From Pristionchus mayeri (Eukaryota; Nematoda; Chromadorea; Rhabditida; Neodiplogasteridae): 64,000 nucleotides of DNA. The stretch is from positions 41,442,907 to 41,506,906 of the forward strand of contig BTRK01000004.1 in the NCBI GenBank assembly GCA_036245805.1. Reading direction: 5' to 3'. The position numbers and the translations under genes were made by a program. Below the pieces are notes generated by a model, which was not told the DNA's origin, ran no database searches, and was given only the letters and a program-made list of their open reading frames with translations. Shown piece after piece: positions 31,830 to 43,724 of this stretch. The first letter of the stretch is position 1, and the number at the start of each line of letters is the position of its first letter.

Positions 31830-33762
31830 GTCCAGAAAGTAACGCTCCATTTGAAACATGATGTTTGAGCTCGCGTAAAATAATTTTCTTTAAAGATTTC
31901 AAGCTACCTCGGTAGTATGTAGTAGGGGGTTACTTGGGCTATATACGCATGTTCAAATGACATCATTTCTTTTGGATACCCGTAACATCCAAGTTTTATC
32001 AAAAGCGATATTTTCACACTTGTCTTAAAATATTTTCTGCTACTCATATTTTGAGGGAAAAAATAGCCGTAAAATCTCACATAGCGGGGTAAGAAGCCCG
32101 TTGGTAGTTCTCTTCAAAAATAGGTCTGATGCCGTTCCTGCCTCAACATAGCACGAGCAAAAACCATTGGATTCAACTCTAGCATAGGAACGACTTTTCA
32201 AGCGATAACATTTTCTGAGGTTCATTCAGACTGGTTTCTAGATAAGTGCGCTTCCATGATATACTATAGTGCTACATCACAGAGAAACATTTCAACTCAC
32301 GCCTTTTCTACTTTTAGGAAACACAAATTTTCAGTATTGTTGAATAAATGCCAAAATTTCGAGTTTTTGTGCTCTGTGAATGGATAAATTTCCTCAAAAG
32401 GGAGGTATCCCCTGACTTAGTCCTGCCGACTACGGATAGATAAAAAGTTGCTTTAACATTTAACGAAAAAGGTTAGGACTTTTCATCAATGCTGGAAACA
32501 TGAAGTTTTGAAATATTCGAATTGCGATGTTCAAATTACGTTGTCAGGTTTATGAATGTTGCATGTTTTGGTAGAAGTATTGTATGTTCATATAAATAAA
32601 ATTTTAAGTTAAACGTAGCAAGCACTTTATGGTTTACTACATTTGCGATCAATACATCTATTGTTACGGAGACGCGGCAAAAACATGTATTGATTGAATT
32701 CACCATTAGTTAAATTTAAAGATGTGATGAATTGTGATGAGTAGAAACGTGTTTTTTTATAGACAACACAAAATGCGTTAGTTCGGTGAGTGTTTTCTAT
32801 GCGGGCAGATGACAGGTACAATATGTACAATAGAAGTGCGATATTATTTGTATTTGTTCGCTTTTCCATAACTAACTAAATAAAAATTCAATTGATTCAA
32901 TTATAACAGAAGCTGTGATGCATGAAACTGCCAACGCACGGGAAGTTAATCGGTCCAATTTTAAAATGCAATAATCTGAATGATCTTTCACCGGTCAAAC
33001 TTGCGAGAGAGCACACACAATGACTAACGCACTTATTGGGAAGTCTATTGGGAAGTTTTTTTTTAATATTCTATTTACGCAACCAACTGCAAACGACTTT
33101 TCCGTTTTTTGACAGGCTAAAAACGGATATTGTGAAACACTACTCCTACATCCTGATCCCTCGAAAAACTCTTGTTATTGTTAAGCTCTGGCAATCAATA
33201 ACTGAATAATACATTGAGCGGATTCTCCTCACCCGTTGCCCCTGGAGAGGAAGTATTGGCAGGGATGCGGGTGATGGGTGCAGCGGCTGAAGCTGCGACT
33301 GCGCAAACTCCCAGCGGCAAGTATGAAACTTATTTTAGCAGAAAACTCTTCATCAAACAGTTATTCCAAAGTTTCAAAAAGTGCATGATATCTGAACACT
33401 TTCAATAGAAGGAATGGGATTCGCATCTGCTCGCAAAATAAAATATACTCATGAATTCGAGGTTTCACTTACTGCTGATATCATCTGCTTCCGGAAAAAA
33501 AATAATTTCTATGTGACCTCTTCTCCTACAAACTATTGAACTTACAAAACACACACGTTCATACTAAGAATGACATCGCAAGAAATTACTAGCTTGCCTC
33601 TTCGTGTTCTCTCGGTTTAATCGGCGAAAGATGACGCAAACTAAAAAGGAAAGTTCTCGCGAAGCCATCCATCGATCCGATCTGATTCGCAGTGCCGTAT
33701 TGCATTTGATCGCGAACTGACTTTTTTCCGAAGCATTATACGAACTTTCCGGACACCCCAAT
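31830..33762. mobile_element. Possible mariner-like element, or two unrelated mariner ends
   Basis: Left TTAGGCTGTCCAGAAAGT follows TA. The right end, read inward, is TTGGGGTGTCCGGAAAGT and is followed outside by TA. The two ends agree at most positions and resemble mariner termini. The 1.9 kb between holds family C (33056-33696) and no transposase, so either a composite element or coincidence of two relics is possible. Confidence 0.35.
33056..33696. repeat. Family C, right member of a 640-bp inverted pair
   Basis: Reverse complement of 29198-29838 (positions sum to about 62894). It contains the family hallmark GCAGCGGCTGAAGCTGCGAC. The pair is close enough to suggest a recent duplication or gene conversion. 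Confidence 0.8.
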
Positions 33763-34164
33763 AGTAACGAGTTGAAGGCGAAATTTTTTTTGCTTCTCAA
33801 AAAAATGTTTTTTTCTTTGCTGACATCTTTAATTATCTCTCTACAATAAAGTGGTCAACATAAAAGTTACTGAAAATATTTTTTGCTCATTGTGAGAGTA
33901 ATGCCACCTCCCTAGCTCATCGGGCAGCTAAGATACGGTTTTCTCTAAAAGTTTTTTTTAAAAATTTTAATTGTTTTGCTTTAATAGATAGTTAGTAACC
34001 AGAACTACAAATACAATGAAAGAAAATATGGCAGGCCCTCCTACGAGTAAGCTTTAAAATTCGATTAAACCAAAATATATCGATTTTTCGTTGTATAATG
34101 AAGAGTTTTAATCCAATTATTACGAAACTTGGTAGGTGTGATCACCAGAATATTCCACATTTTT
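33763..34164. other. No gene seen
   Basis: T-rich sequence with no element ends or exons recognised. Confidence 0.35.
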
Positions 34165-34420
34165 AGAGATATTAACCGTTCGGATGGATAGCGAAATGGC
34201 AAAGTTCGAAAATTGCCTTTTTCGGACTAAAGTGCGGCGCACTTCTCAATGCGTGATCTAGAACACTAAATAAGCCAGACCTGAGCTATACTCACCGAGT
34301 ACTATATGTATGCACATTTAGGAGGATTTCGATTTTTAGCCTGGTGCCAAGCATATGTTCAATTTCTCAGACAGTCTCTCATATATATTTGATATAACTC
34401 TTCTTTGCTCAAACTCTACC
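34165..34420 (+). repeat. Dispersed repeat family B, copy 2
   Basis: AGCGAAATGGCAAAGTTCGA, GATCTAGAACACTAAATAAG, CTGAGCTATACTCACCGAG, TTAGGAGGATTTCGATTTTT and GCCAAGCATATGTTCAAT occur in family order. Confidence 0.75.
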
Positions 34421-34425
34421 AAGCA

Positions 34426-34679
34426 TTAAAGGAGGAGTAAACTAAAAAATTCAATTTTTGCAGCTATCATATGCACTTCCTAGAGCTCCACAACGATAAG
34501 AAGCTCCGAAATTTTCACGTTGATATCTTCATTCCGAACAGAGTTATAGCTAGTTGGCTGGGAGCCAAATCAGGGAAAGCTCAGGCAACGAACGAGAGAG
34601 CATGTGACTTGAAGAGAGTTATCTCTCTAATTGAAACATGTTTCAACAGGGGGCGCGTTTGCCTTTACTCCTCTTTTAA
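34426..34679. mobile_element. 254-bp MITE of the TTAAAGG-ended group
   Basis: Ends are TTAAAGGAGGAGTAAAC and GTTTGCCTTTACTCCTCTTT then TAA. GAAACATGTTTCA lies near the right end, as in the 90-bp member at 20826. The interior differs from the 25450 family. Confidence 0.65.
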
Positions 34680-34992
34680 AACAATAATACAGTGAGAGGT
34701 TTATCCTCAACAATTCCCCTTGAGAGGTAGTCCTACCCGAGTCAGCAGGGGATTGATGCAGCTACTGAAGCTGCCGACTGCGCGCGAACCCCCAGTATTA
34801 CCAAATCAAATACTACCAGCCAAACTGAATCTGAGAATTGGCAATTAAAACTGCGCCCTTATAATTCGCTCTCCCGCAGAAAGGGCGAAACCTGTGAACG
34901 AGATTACAGTGTCAGCATTTGATAAAGAGGAAGCTATAAATAGTAAAGCAGTAGTCGTTGCGTGAAAGGGATAAACAATATCATAATCCATC
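34680..34992. other. Family C fragment
   Basis: 34720-34800 contains GCAGCTACTGAAGCTGCCGA and TGCGCGCGAACCCCCAG, a decayed family C core. Nothing else recognised. Confidence 0.5.
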
Positions 34993-36482
34993 TATGAGCC
35001 CCTTTGCGTAAGAATCGGACAATCGCTGGCATCGGCCAAAAATGTCAAAACGACGAAACATTGTCTTTTGGGGTTTTCTGGCATGCTGATGACGATAGGC
35101 TTATTCATTTTGATCAACGATAGGTCGTTGGCTCCAGATGACGTCACGTCTAAATCGACCTTTTTTGAATATCTAGATTCCGGAGGTCACTAAAATTAAG
35201 TGTTAGTTATTTCGGGGGCAGAATTGGATGGCGATCACGCCTGTCTAATTCATTTTTCATGATTTTTAAAAATAAATTTGTAAAATCAAACTTTTCATAT
35301 AGATGAAAGATATCGGAGTGATTACCACAGTTCGAACCCTCTTGATGAGAGGAGTCTAAATATGCGCTCAAATGTAGGAAACCACATCGCCATAAGATTT
35401 TTGGCGGCAGAAAGTGAGTTTTTTGCCAGCGAAATCGGCGAGAGGCGAGAGGGAGGAGAGGCGATAGTCCTGGGAATGCTCTATTATATTATATGTGAAA
35501 AATTCAGCTGCTCGTTTACCTACACTTTTGAGAAAATTGACCAGCAATGTAGCGTGGATAAAATTGAGTTTCAGACAATATGAACTACAAAGATCGATAG
35601 AGCTCGAAAAATGAGCCGGGGTCACTCAGAGGCACATTTTGCTCTATCTTTCACTTTAACCAGGTTAACAGCTCTCAAAGTGGGAGATGCCCAGATCCGA
35701 CCCGGTGTAGTGAAGTGCAAAATGAAGTCTGCACAATAAGACTTTGGGGGAGTGTCAAGCATGCCTCAGGATGCCCAAAACCAGTTAGAACTCATTTCAC
35801 TATTTTCCCACCATTCCCTGGTTCAGCTCGATTCTCTCATGAGAGGCGTGATATGTGCTCAAATGTAGGAAAACACATCGCCATAAGATTTTTGGCGGCA
35901 GGAAGTGAGTTTTTTGCCAGCGAAATCGGCGGTCGGACTTGGTCTCTTCCCTTGATCTACCCGAGTCTCTCGGTCGGTTGACCTCTTCCCTCCGCTGCGC
36001 CTCTCCTCCCTCTCGCCTCTCGCCGATTTCGCTGGCAAAAAACTCACTTTCTGCCGCCAAAAATCTTATGGCGATGTGGTTTCCTACATTTGAGCGCATA
36101 TTTAGACTCCTCTCATCAAGAGGGTTCGAACTGTGGTAGTCACTCCGATATCTTTCATCTATATGAAAAGTTTGATTTTACAAATTTATTTTTAAAATCA
36201 TGAAAAATGAATTAGACAGGCGTGATCGCCATCCAATTCTGCCCCGGAAATAACTCACACTTAATTTTAGTGAGCTCCGGAATCTAGATATTCAAAAAAG
36301 GTCGATTTAGACGTGGCGCCATCTGGAGCCAACGACCTATCTTTGAGCAAAATGAGTATTCCTATCGTCATCAGCATGCCATAAAACACCAAGAGACAAT
36401 GTTTCGTCGATTTGACATTTTTGGCCGATGCCAGCGATTGTCCGCTCAGAATAGTCAGATTCTTACGCAAACGGGCTCCTAT
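34993..36482. mobile_element. 1.5-kb foldback with an inserted arm-like segment
   Basis: 34993-35463 pairs with 35997-36482. The ends are TATGAGCCCCTTTGCGTAAG and its complement with small changes. Between the arms, 35470-35860 resembles one arm of the 5740-6885 foldback (TGCCCAAAACC, GAGAGGCGTGATAT). A third, direct copy of the inner arm end (GTGAGTTTTTTGCCAGCGAA) sits at 35905. No transposase. Confidence 0.8.
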
Positions 36483-37281
36483 ATTTCTGCGATAATCTCA
36501 ACTAACAAGAGTGTGTACGAAATAAGAAAGTTTGCTATCAATCAATCTTACCTGAAACAGGACCATCTCCTTGTTTACGAAACAAAGTTCAGTTTCACCG
36601 CGCCATGATATTCAAAAAATGCAAAGAACACGAGCATTTCAAGAATGATGATTGCTTTCTCGTTTCAACAGCTAATGTTATTCAGTATGCAACCACCTCA
36701 ATGATTCGAGATGCACTTCTTAGGAGACCCTCCACGAGAGAACGTAGCTTCTGAGAGGGGTACACGGACGGCATTTTTGGAACCTCTCCCAATCTTTCTG
36801 CGGTGAAGTTCTCATTCCGAGTGCTGATATTTGGCCCAGATAGAGCGCTCCTGGTGCACTTCCTGAAAAATGCCAGACCGACCCCAAAAAAAGTCGAAAT
36901 TTTCACCCCTCGAAAAATTTTTCTTTAGAGTTTTTCTGGCTTATTTTGCGATTAAAATTCGAAAAAGTGGTTTTGGAAGCGCTCAGACAACGATAAAGGG
37001 TCGAAAATCAAAATTTTCTTCATTTTTTGGACGCCTTGAAAAAAAATTTATTCGGTGGTCAAAAAGTTATTGCCATTTTCGAAATCTAAAAAAGTACGTC
37101 TAGGGTTTTATTTTGAGATTTCAAAAACGAAGCCGTCAGCTACTATAGATCATAGAATGAAGGGGAAAACGAGATCTCTCCCTAGGAAACCGTGAGCGAT
37201 ACCATTATTAAGTGTTAAAGGTCACACTTTAAGTGCTGAAATTCCATAAACTAGGGATATGGATAACTAGTTCTCAAAATT
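36483..37281. other. No gene seen
   Basis: AT-rich. Open frames at 36682-37103 on both strands overlap and are not supported by splice sites. Confidence 0.35.
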
Positions 37282-37920
37282 ATTTCTGACAGGTTTTATC
37301 GGTTTCATCGGAAAAATAAACGTTAGAAATGTATCAAGTTGTCGTTATAATTTATTAGTTCGTCTTTTCTGATTATAATGTATGGATTTTGATGTGGACT
37401 GAAGGGACACGGCTTCGAAAATTCGTGAAAATCTGATTTTTTTCGATTTTTATTGTATTTGTTGATCAATATCACGGGTATTACATTATTAATCTCCCCG
37501 AATATTAGTGCAATTCAATTAGTACACACAATAATACAATTTTTAAAATATGTGATTGAATCTGAGAAAAAAAAATGTTCTCGAAAAAATCATCAATGAC
37601 CCGATCATGGAAAAAATAAGTTTTCAAAAAAATTGAGACCTACCTCCGTGACTCTGAGAAATCATTAAATACGTTATTATTTCTTATTCTAAGCTGAAGA
37701 AAATGTAATTGGACCGATAATTTTGCATTTGGAGACTCTTAAAACCTTCTAAAATTAAATAATATTCAGATTTTCACGAATTTTCGATGCCATGTCCCTT
37801 CAGTTCACAGAAAAATCCGTACAGAGTAATCAGAAAAGACGAAATACTAAATTATAACGACAATTTGATACATTTTGAACGTTTATTTTTCCGATAAAAC
37901 CGATAAAACCTGTCAGAAAT
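37282..37920. mobile_element. 639-bp foldback inserted in a reverse-transcriptase fragment
   Basis: Ends are ATTTCTGACAGGTTTTATCG and its complement. The arms (about 150 bp each, 37282-37437 and 37761-37920) share ATAAACGTT, GACGAACTAATAAATTATAA-type sequence and GGGACA, and the middle 320 bp is unique. The right end abuts the point where reverse-transcriptase similarity stops (about 37924), so it probably interrupted that coding region. Confidence 0.75.
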
Positions 37921-37923
37921 GTA

Positions 37924-38757
37924 GAACTCCAATCGATCCATCTGCTTTACAGTAATAGGCCATGATTCACTTCCGTACAAAAGTGCAGGTCTTATAATGT
38001 ACACTTTGCCCTTCACCTTCAGACTGGCCCTTCTGTCATTCATCACACCACTACATGCCCTCCATTTCATCCACGCACACTTCATACGATGATCCACATC
38101 TTTCTCAGCAGATCCATCTGCAGTGATCATCGAACCCAAATACTTGAATTGATCAACTCTTTTGATCACTGCCTGATTCACATCTTTCATCGTTGCATTC
38201 CCACACTCGAATACAATAAATTCCATCTTCCCAGTGTTCAGAGTCAGCCCGGCTTCGCAAAGCCTCCTCTGAAAACTCTTCATTTCCTTCTCTACTTCAC
38301 TCACATCTGTTCCAACAATGCAGATGTCATCGGCATACAACATCGTCCAAGGTGCCTCTCTTATCAATCCTTCAAGCACACTGTCCAACACAGTTATGAA
38401 TAGCAATGGGGAAAGGGCACTTCCTTGGTGGACTCCGACTCGAATCGGTATCTCCCCTGTCTTTCCGCACGGTGCTCTCACAACTGCCATGGCTCCGTCA
38501 TACGTGTCTATGATCAAATCAATGTATCTCTCTGGCACTTCTTTATCTCTGAGACATCTCCATATGTGCTTTCTCGGAGTGCGATCATACGCCTTTTCCA
38601 TATCAAGAAATGCAGCCACTACAGGCATTCCGTATTCGAAATGCCTCTCAAAGAGCATTCTCAGCGCGAATATCGGTTCCGCAGTGGAACAAGCTGGAAT
38701 AAATCCAAACTGAGAATCCTTCAAAGAAATGCACTCCCTCAATCGACGATCCAACAT
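37924..38757 (-). pseudogene. RTE-like reverse transcriptase fragment, left arm of the palindrome
   Basis: About 278 codons of reverse transcriptase: FGFIPACSTAEPIF, AFLDMEKAYDRTPRKHIW, VGVHQGSALSPLLF, catalytic MLYADDICIVG, FKYLGSMITADGSA and ALLYGSESWPITVKQMDRLE. The RT fingers and endonuclease upstream are absent. The 3' end is cut by the 37282-37920 foldback, after which 23 unrelated codons precede a stop. The VGVHQGSALSP and YADD blocks place it in or near the RTE clade, distinct from the two RTEs at 3.5 and 14 kb. From 38108 inward it is duplicated in inverted orientation at 43725-44374. Confidence 0.8.
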
Positions 38758-39068
38758 CTTCTCATATCACTATGCAATATCCCGTTTGTTGCCCATAGCT
38801 CGCTTTAAACTTAACCTAGAAGGTCAAGTCCTGCACCATACGAACCCTGTCGGCGAGCTCTATCAAAATCGATATTTACGTCATCATGACGTATTATTGC
38901 ATCATCGCTATGCAATATCCCTATTTTCCTCATAACTCGATTCAAACTCGTCGTACACCTGCAAGTAAGGTACCATACAACTCCCCTCGACGAGATCTTT
39001 ATATTGCATCATCGATTGCATCATCATTACGTAATGATGATGCAATAATGCAATATCTCGGCTCACAG

Positions 39069-39770
39069 GCATCACCCAGACCCCGGACCTTGACCATTAG
39101 AGTAAGCTCATTCAAAATTTGGTATTACATCATCATTATGAAACATGATGCAATAATCACTTTTTGGCCATAAATCGCTTCAAAGTGGTCACCCAGACCC
39201 CGCATATTGACAATTCGATTCCACAGAGTGAGCTCTTTCAAAATTTGGTATTACATCATCATTATGAAACATGATGCAATAATCACTTTTTGGGCATAAA
39301 TCGCTTCAAAGTGGTCACCCAGACCCCGCATATTGACCATTCGATTCCCCAGAGTAAGCTCATTCAAAATTTGGTATTACATCATCATTATGAAACATGA
39401 TGCAATAATCACTTTTTGGCCATAAATCGCTTCAAAGTGGTCACCCAGACCCCGCATATTGACAATTCGATTCCACAGAGTGAGCTCTTTCAAAATTTGG
39501 TATTACATCATCATTATGAAACATGATGCAATAATCACTTTTTGGGCATAAATCGCTTCAAAGTGGTCACCCAGACCCCGCATATTGACCATTCGATTCC
39601 CCAGAGTAAGCTCATTCAAAATTTGGTATTACATCATCATTATGAAACATGATGCAATAATCACTTTTTGGCCATAAATCGCTTCAAAGTGGTCACCCAG
39701 ACCCCGCATATTGACCATTCGATTCCACAGAGTGAGCTCTTTCAAAATTTGGTATTACGTCATCGTCATG
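39069..39770. repeat. 126-bp tandem array, left arm
   Basis: GGTCACCCAGACCCCGCAT starts units at 39187, 39313, 39439, 39565 and 39691 (exactly 126 apart), after a variant unit at about 39069. Units alternate between two types (GGCCATAAATCG with CCACAGAGTGAGCTC, and GGGCATAAATCG with CCCCAGAGTAAGCTC), giving a 252-bp higher-order unit. Each unit contains an internal inverted motif CATCATTATG...CATGATGC. Confidence 0.9.
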
Positions 39771-40422
39771 CAATATTACCTAATTTCATCTCAAATATCT
39801 CGCTGGCGAAGCCCCATTAAAACTTTTTCGGATCGCTCGAGGCCTCACGAGCCTTTTACAACATTTTAAGCAGGGTCTCACCCTCGTGGACAACATTTAT
39901 CCTTATCACACAACCCCGCGAACCATGCAGCGACCGAAGGTCGCTAGTTTAATAATAATTGTCTAATTCACTCGACAATCATGCATTCAAAATACTACCT
40001 GCATATACCTCAACATAATACTCTTTACTTCCGTTTTACTGAAGAAGCGTAGAAAAAGTACGTTGATTAACATCCTTTAAAATTAGAATTATTTACTGAA
40101 CTATATCCCATCCGACAACTGGACAAGTGGCATAACCACGGCTGAAAGGTAAGTGTCGCAGCACAAAAGTGACGGGTGTGGAGGCATTATGTCAGGGATC
40201 AGATTCCTCCACTCACTATTTTAGACTATCAGTTGCTAGAGAACTATTTTGAAATGAAAATGCCGATACAGTATGCTCGATCTTTGGGTGGTTTTACTAA
40301 CTTCGATCAGTACTGCCTGTTGATGGAAAAAAGACTAATGATTATTGCGAGCTTCCCAAAGTGCGTTCGATCTGAATAATTAAATAATTAAATCTCAATA
40401 TTATAAATGGGGCTCTCCTAAG

Positions 40423-40501
40423 GGGCACTAAGTCTGATGAGGACTATGACGTCATATATCCAATGCGGAATGACGTCATAGTTGGCATCCCACATAGTGC
40501 C
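40423..40501. mobile_element. 79-bp palindromic MITE with TGACGTCA, left arm copy
   Basis: It is flanked by CTCCTAAG at 40415-40422 and 40502-40509. It starts GGGCACTAAGTC and ends CATAGTGCC. CTATGACGTCAT and ATGACGTCATAG face each other around a 14-bp centre. The 8-bp duplication suggests a hAT-type source. A relative is at 58921-59013. Confidence 0.8.
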
Positions 40502-40929
40502 CTCCTAAGGTTATTGTACTGCCCCAGGAGAGATTAGAGAGATTAGAGGAAAATGCTGGAAAATTCGCATACTTTTTTTTCATTCAAAAGAATTCTCGAA
40601 TACAATTTACTTCAATGTTTCGCGCATGCATGGTAATCGCGGGCGTTGACCAGTCGCAATCGGTGTCGCTTCTATTCAAGGAAAAAACAAATTCTCAAAT
40701 ACTGTCGCAGCATGCTCTTTCTCTGACTCGCTGCATCCTCCACTTTCACACGGCGAAATTTACGTGCTGTAGCTGCTGAGAGAATACGGAAATCTAGAGT
40801 AATATCATCGTGTGCGTTGAATCATTTCAATCTAACAGGAGAGAGAGTCGACTATAAACACAAATGTAAGAAATATACAATGTGAATTCTAGGTTTCAGT
40901 TACTGAAGATATTAGCTGTTTTCTTCTAA

Positions 40930-41135
40930 GAGAGACTATCTGAGAGATTGAACATATGCTTGGCACTAGGCCAAAAATCGAAATCCTCCTAAATGTGCAT
41001 GCATGTATTACTCGATGAGTACAGCTCAGGCGTAGCTTATTTAGTGTTCTAGATCACGCTTAGAGAAATGCGTTAAACTTTATTCCGGAAACGTCAATTT
41101 TCGAACTTCTCAATTTCGCAATCAGTCAAAACGGT
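40930..41135 (-). repeat. Family B copy, left arm of the palindrome
   Basis: Complement of the copy at 41599-41815, containing AAATCGAAATCCTCCTAAAT, CTTATTTAGTGTTCTAGATC and ending with CAATCAGTCAAAACGGT. The palindrome's inner end coincides with the end of this repeat. Confidence 0.75.
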
Positions 41136-41598
41136 TCATACCTCTACAAATGCATACTATTGAAGTTATCACTCATGCCAAGTGCCATAACGATTTGATG
41201 AAAAGTCTTGAGAAAAAAGCGAAAATTGAGCAAAAAAATGTTTATAAAAATTTTCCTAATTTGGATTTTAGAGGGTAGACACTTTTGAAAATTTAAATTT
41301 GTAGCGTATGATACTAAGATGCTATGAGATTAAAATAAGGAAAACTAAAAAAATAATGTTCGGAGAAATCGCCAAACAAAGGTCGGCAACTTGAAATAAA
41401 ATCAGTTCATGATAGGCCCTGGCCTACCGTAACCCAAAACGGAAATGGGAGGCAGGTGTTCTACGGTTACCCTACACGGAGTACTCGATGAGGGAAATAC
41501 ACCAGAGTTAATACAATTTCGATACGCATCCTCGCGCGCCAGAGCGCTTATGTTAAAGAGCTACCGTAATCTCTCGATTTGTTTTATCAGCGGAGCGC
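41136..41598. other. Unique spacer of the giant palindrome
   Basis: 463 bp with no inverted partner. It contains GGCCTACCGTAACCC and TTCTACGGTTACCCTAC, words also seen in the 61461-62218 hairpin and near 50130 (GGCCTACCGTAA). No gene. Confidence 0.6.
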
Positions 41599-41815
41599 AC
41601 CGTTTTGACTGATTGCGAAATTGAGAAGTTCGAAAATTGACGTTTCCGGAATAAAGTTTATCGCATTTCTCTAAGCGTGATCTAGAACACTAAATAAGCT
41701 ACGCCTGAGCTGTACTCATCGAGTAATACATGCATGCACATTTAGGAGGATTTCGATTTTTGGCCTAGTGCCAAGCATATGTTCAATCTCTCAGATAGTC
41801 TCTCTTAGAAGAAAA
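41599..41815 (+). repeat. Family B copy, right arm of the palindrome
   Basis: ACCGTTTTGACTGATTGCGA, TCTAGAACACTAAATAAGC, TTTAGGAGGATTTCGATTTT and GTGCCAAGCATATGTTCAAT in family order. Confidence 0.75.
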
Positions 41816-42232
41816 CAGCTAATATCTTCAGTAACTGAAACCTAGAATTCACATTGTATATTTCTTACATTTGTGTTTATAGTCGACTCTCTCTCCTGTT
41901 AGATTGAAATGATTCAACGCACACGATGATATTACTCTAGATTTCCGTATTCTCTCAGCAGCTACAGCACGTAAATTTCGCCGTGTGAAAGTGGAGGATG
42001 CAGCGAGTCAGAGAAAGAGCATGCTGCGACAGTATTTGAGAATTTGTTTTTTCCTTGAATAGAAGCGACACCGATTGCGACTGGTCAACGCCCGCGATTA
42101 CCATGCATGCGCGAAACATTGAAGTAAATTGTATTCGAGAATTCTTTTGAATGAAAAAAAAGTATGCGAATTTTCCAGCATTTTCCTCTAATCTCTCTAA
42201 TCTCTCCTGGGGCAGTACAATAACCTTAGGAG

Positions 42233-42311
42233 GGCACTATGTGGGATGCCAACTATGACGTCATTCCGCATTGGATATATGACGTCATAGTCCTCATCAG
42301 ACTTAGTGCCC
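42233..42311. mobile_element. 79-bp TGACGTCA MITE, right arm copy
   Basis: Reverse complement of 40423-40501 with its target duplication (CTTAGGAG on this strand), so the MITE was present before the arms were duplicated. Confidence 0.8.
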
Positions 42312-42963
42312 CTTAGGAGAGCCCCATTTATAATATTGAGATTTAATTATTTAATTATTCAGATCGAACGCACTTTGGGAAGCTCGCAATAATCATTAGT
42401 CTTTTTTCCATCAACAGGCAGTACTGATCGAAGTTAGTAAAACCACCCAAAGATCGAGCATACTGTATCGGCATTTTCATTTCAAAATAGTTCTCTAGCA
42501 ACTGATAGTCTAAAATAGTGAGTGGAGGAATCTGATCCCTGACATAATGCCTCCACACCCGTCACTTTTGTGCTGCGACACTTACCTTTCAGCCGTGGTT
42601 ATGCCACTTGTCCAGTTGTCGGATGGGATATAGTTCAGTAAATAATTCTAATTTTAAAGGATGTTAATCAACGTACTTTTTCTACGCTTCTTCAGTAAAA
42701 CGGAAGTAAAGAGTATTATGTTGAGGTATATGCAGGTAGTATTTTGAATGCATGATTGTCGAGTGAATTAGACAATTATTATTAAACTAGCGACCTTCGG
42801 TCGCTGCATGGTTCGCGGGGTTGTGTGATAAGGATAAATGTTGTCCACGAGGGTGAGACCCTGCTTAAAATGTTGTAAAAGGCTCGTGAGGCCTCGAGCG
42901 ATCCGAAAAAGTTTTAATGGGGCTTCGCCAGCGAGATATTTGAGATGAAATTAGGTAATATTG

Positions 42964-43413
42964 CATGACGATGACGTAATACCAAATTTTGAAAGAGCTC
43001 ACTCTGTGGAATCGAATGGTCAATATGCGGGGTCTGGGTGACCACTTTGAAGCGATTTATGGCCAAAAAGTGATTATTGCATCATGTTTCATAATGATGA
43101 TGTAATACCAAATTTTGAATGAGCTTACTCTGGGGAATCGAATGGTCAATATGCGGGGTCTGGGTGACCACTTTGAAGCGATTTATGCCCAAAAAGTGAT
43201 TATTGCATCATGTTTCATAATGATGATGTAATACCAAATTTTGAAAGAGCTCACTCTGTGGAATCGAATTGTCAATATGCGGGGTCTGGGTGACCACTTT
43301 GAAGCGATTTATGGCCAAAAAGTGATTATTGCATCATGTTTCATAATGATGATGTAATACCAAATTTTGAATGAGCTTACTCTAATGGTCAAGGTCCGGG
43401 GTCTGGGTGATGC
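42964..43413. repeat. 126-bp tandem array, right arm
   Basis: Inverted counterpart of 39069-39770 but 252 bp shorter, lacking one two-unit higher-order repeat. Confidence 0.9.
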
Positions 43414-43724
43414 CTGTGAGCCGAGATATTGCATTATTGCATCATCATTACGTAATGATGATGCAATCGATGATGCAATATAAAGATCTCGTCGAGGGGA
43501 GTTGTATGGTACCTTACTTGCAGGTGTACGACGAGTTTGAATCGAGTTATGAGGAAAATAGGGATATTGCATAGCGATGATGCAATAATACGTCATGATG
43601 ACGTAAATATCGATTTTGATAGAGCTCGCCGACAGGGTTCGTATGGTGCAGGACTTGACCTTCTAGGTTAAGTTTAAAGCGAGCTATGGGCAACAAACGG
43701 GATATTGCATAGTGATATGAGAAG

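Noticed and set aside
31830..31850. TTAGGC as part of a nematode telomere repeat
   Set aside because: Only a single occurrence in a mariner-like end. No tandem TTAGGC array is present.
38318..38808. Plus-strand open frames of 131 and 127 codons, mirrored at 43674-44164
   Set aside because: They are antisense to the reverse-transcriptase fragment in both arms and exist only because that frame is open.
39069..39770. Regular 126-bp repeats considered as a CRISPR array
   Set aside because: Units are contiguous without variable spacers, and the window is eukaryotic.
40176..40379. 67-codon frame perfectly repeated at 42355-42558
   Set aside because: Identity is explained by the inverted duplication. 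There are no splice or start signals and no independent coding evidence.
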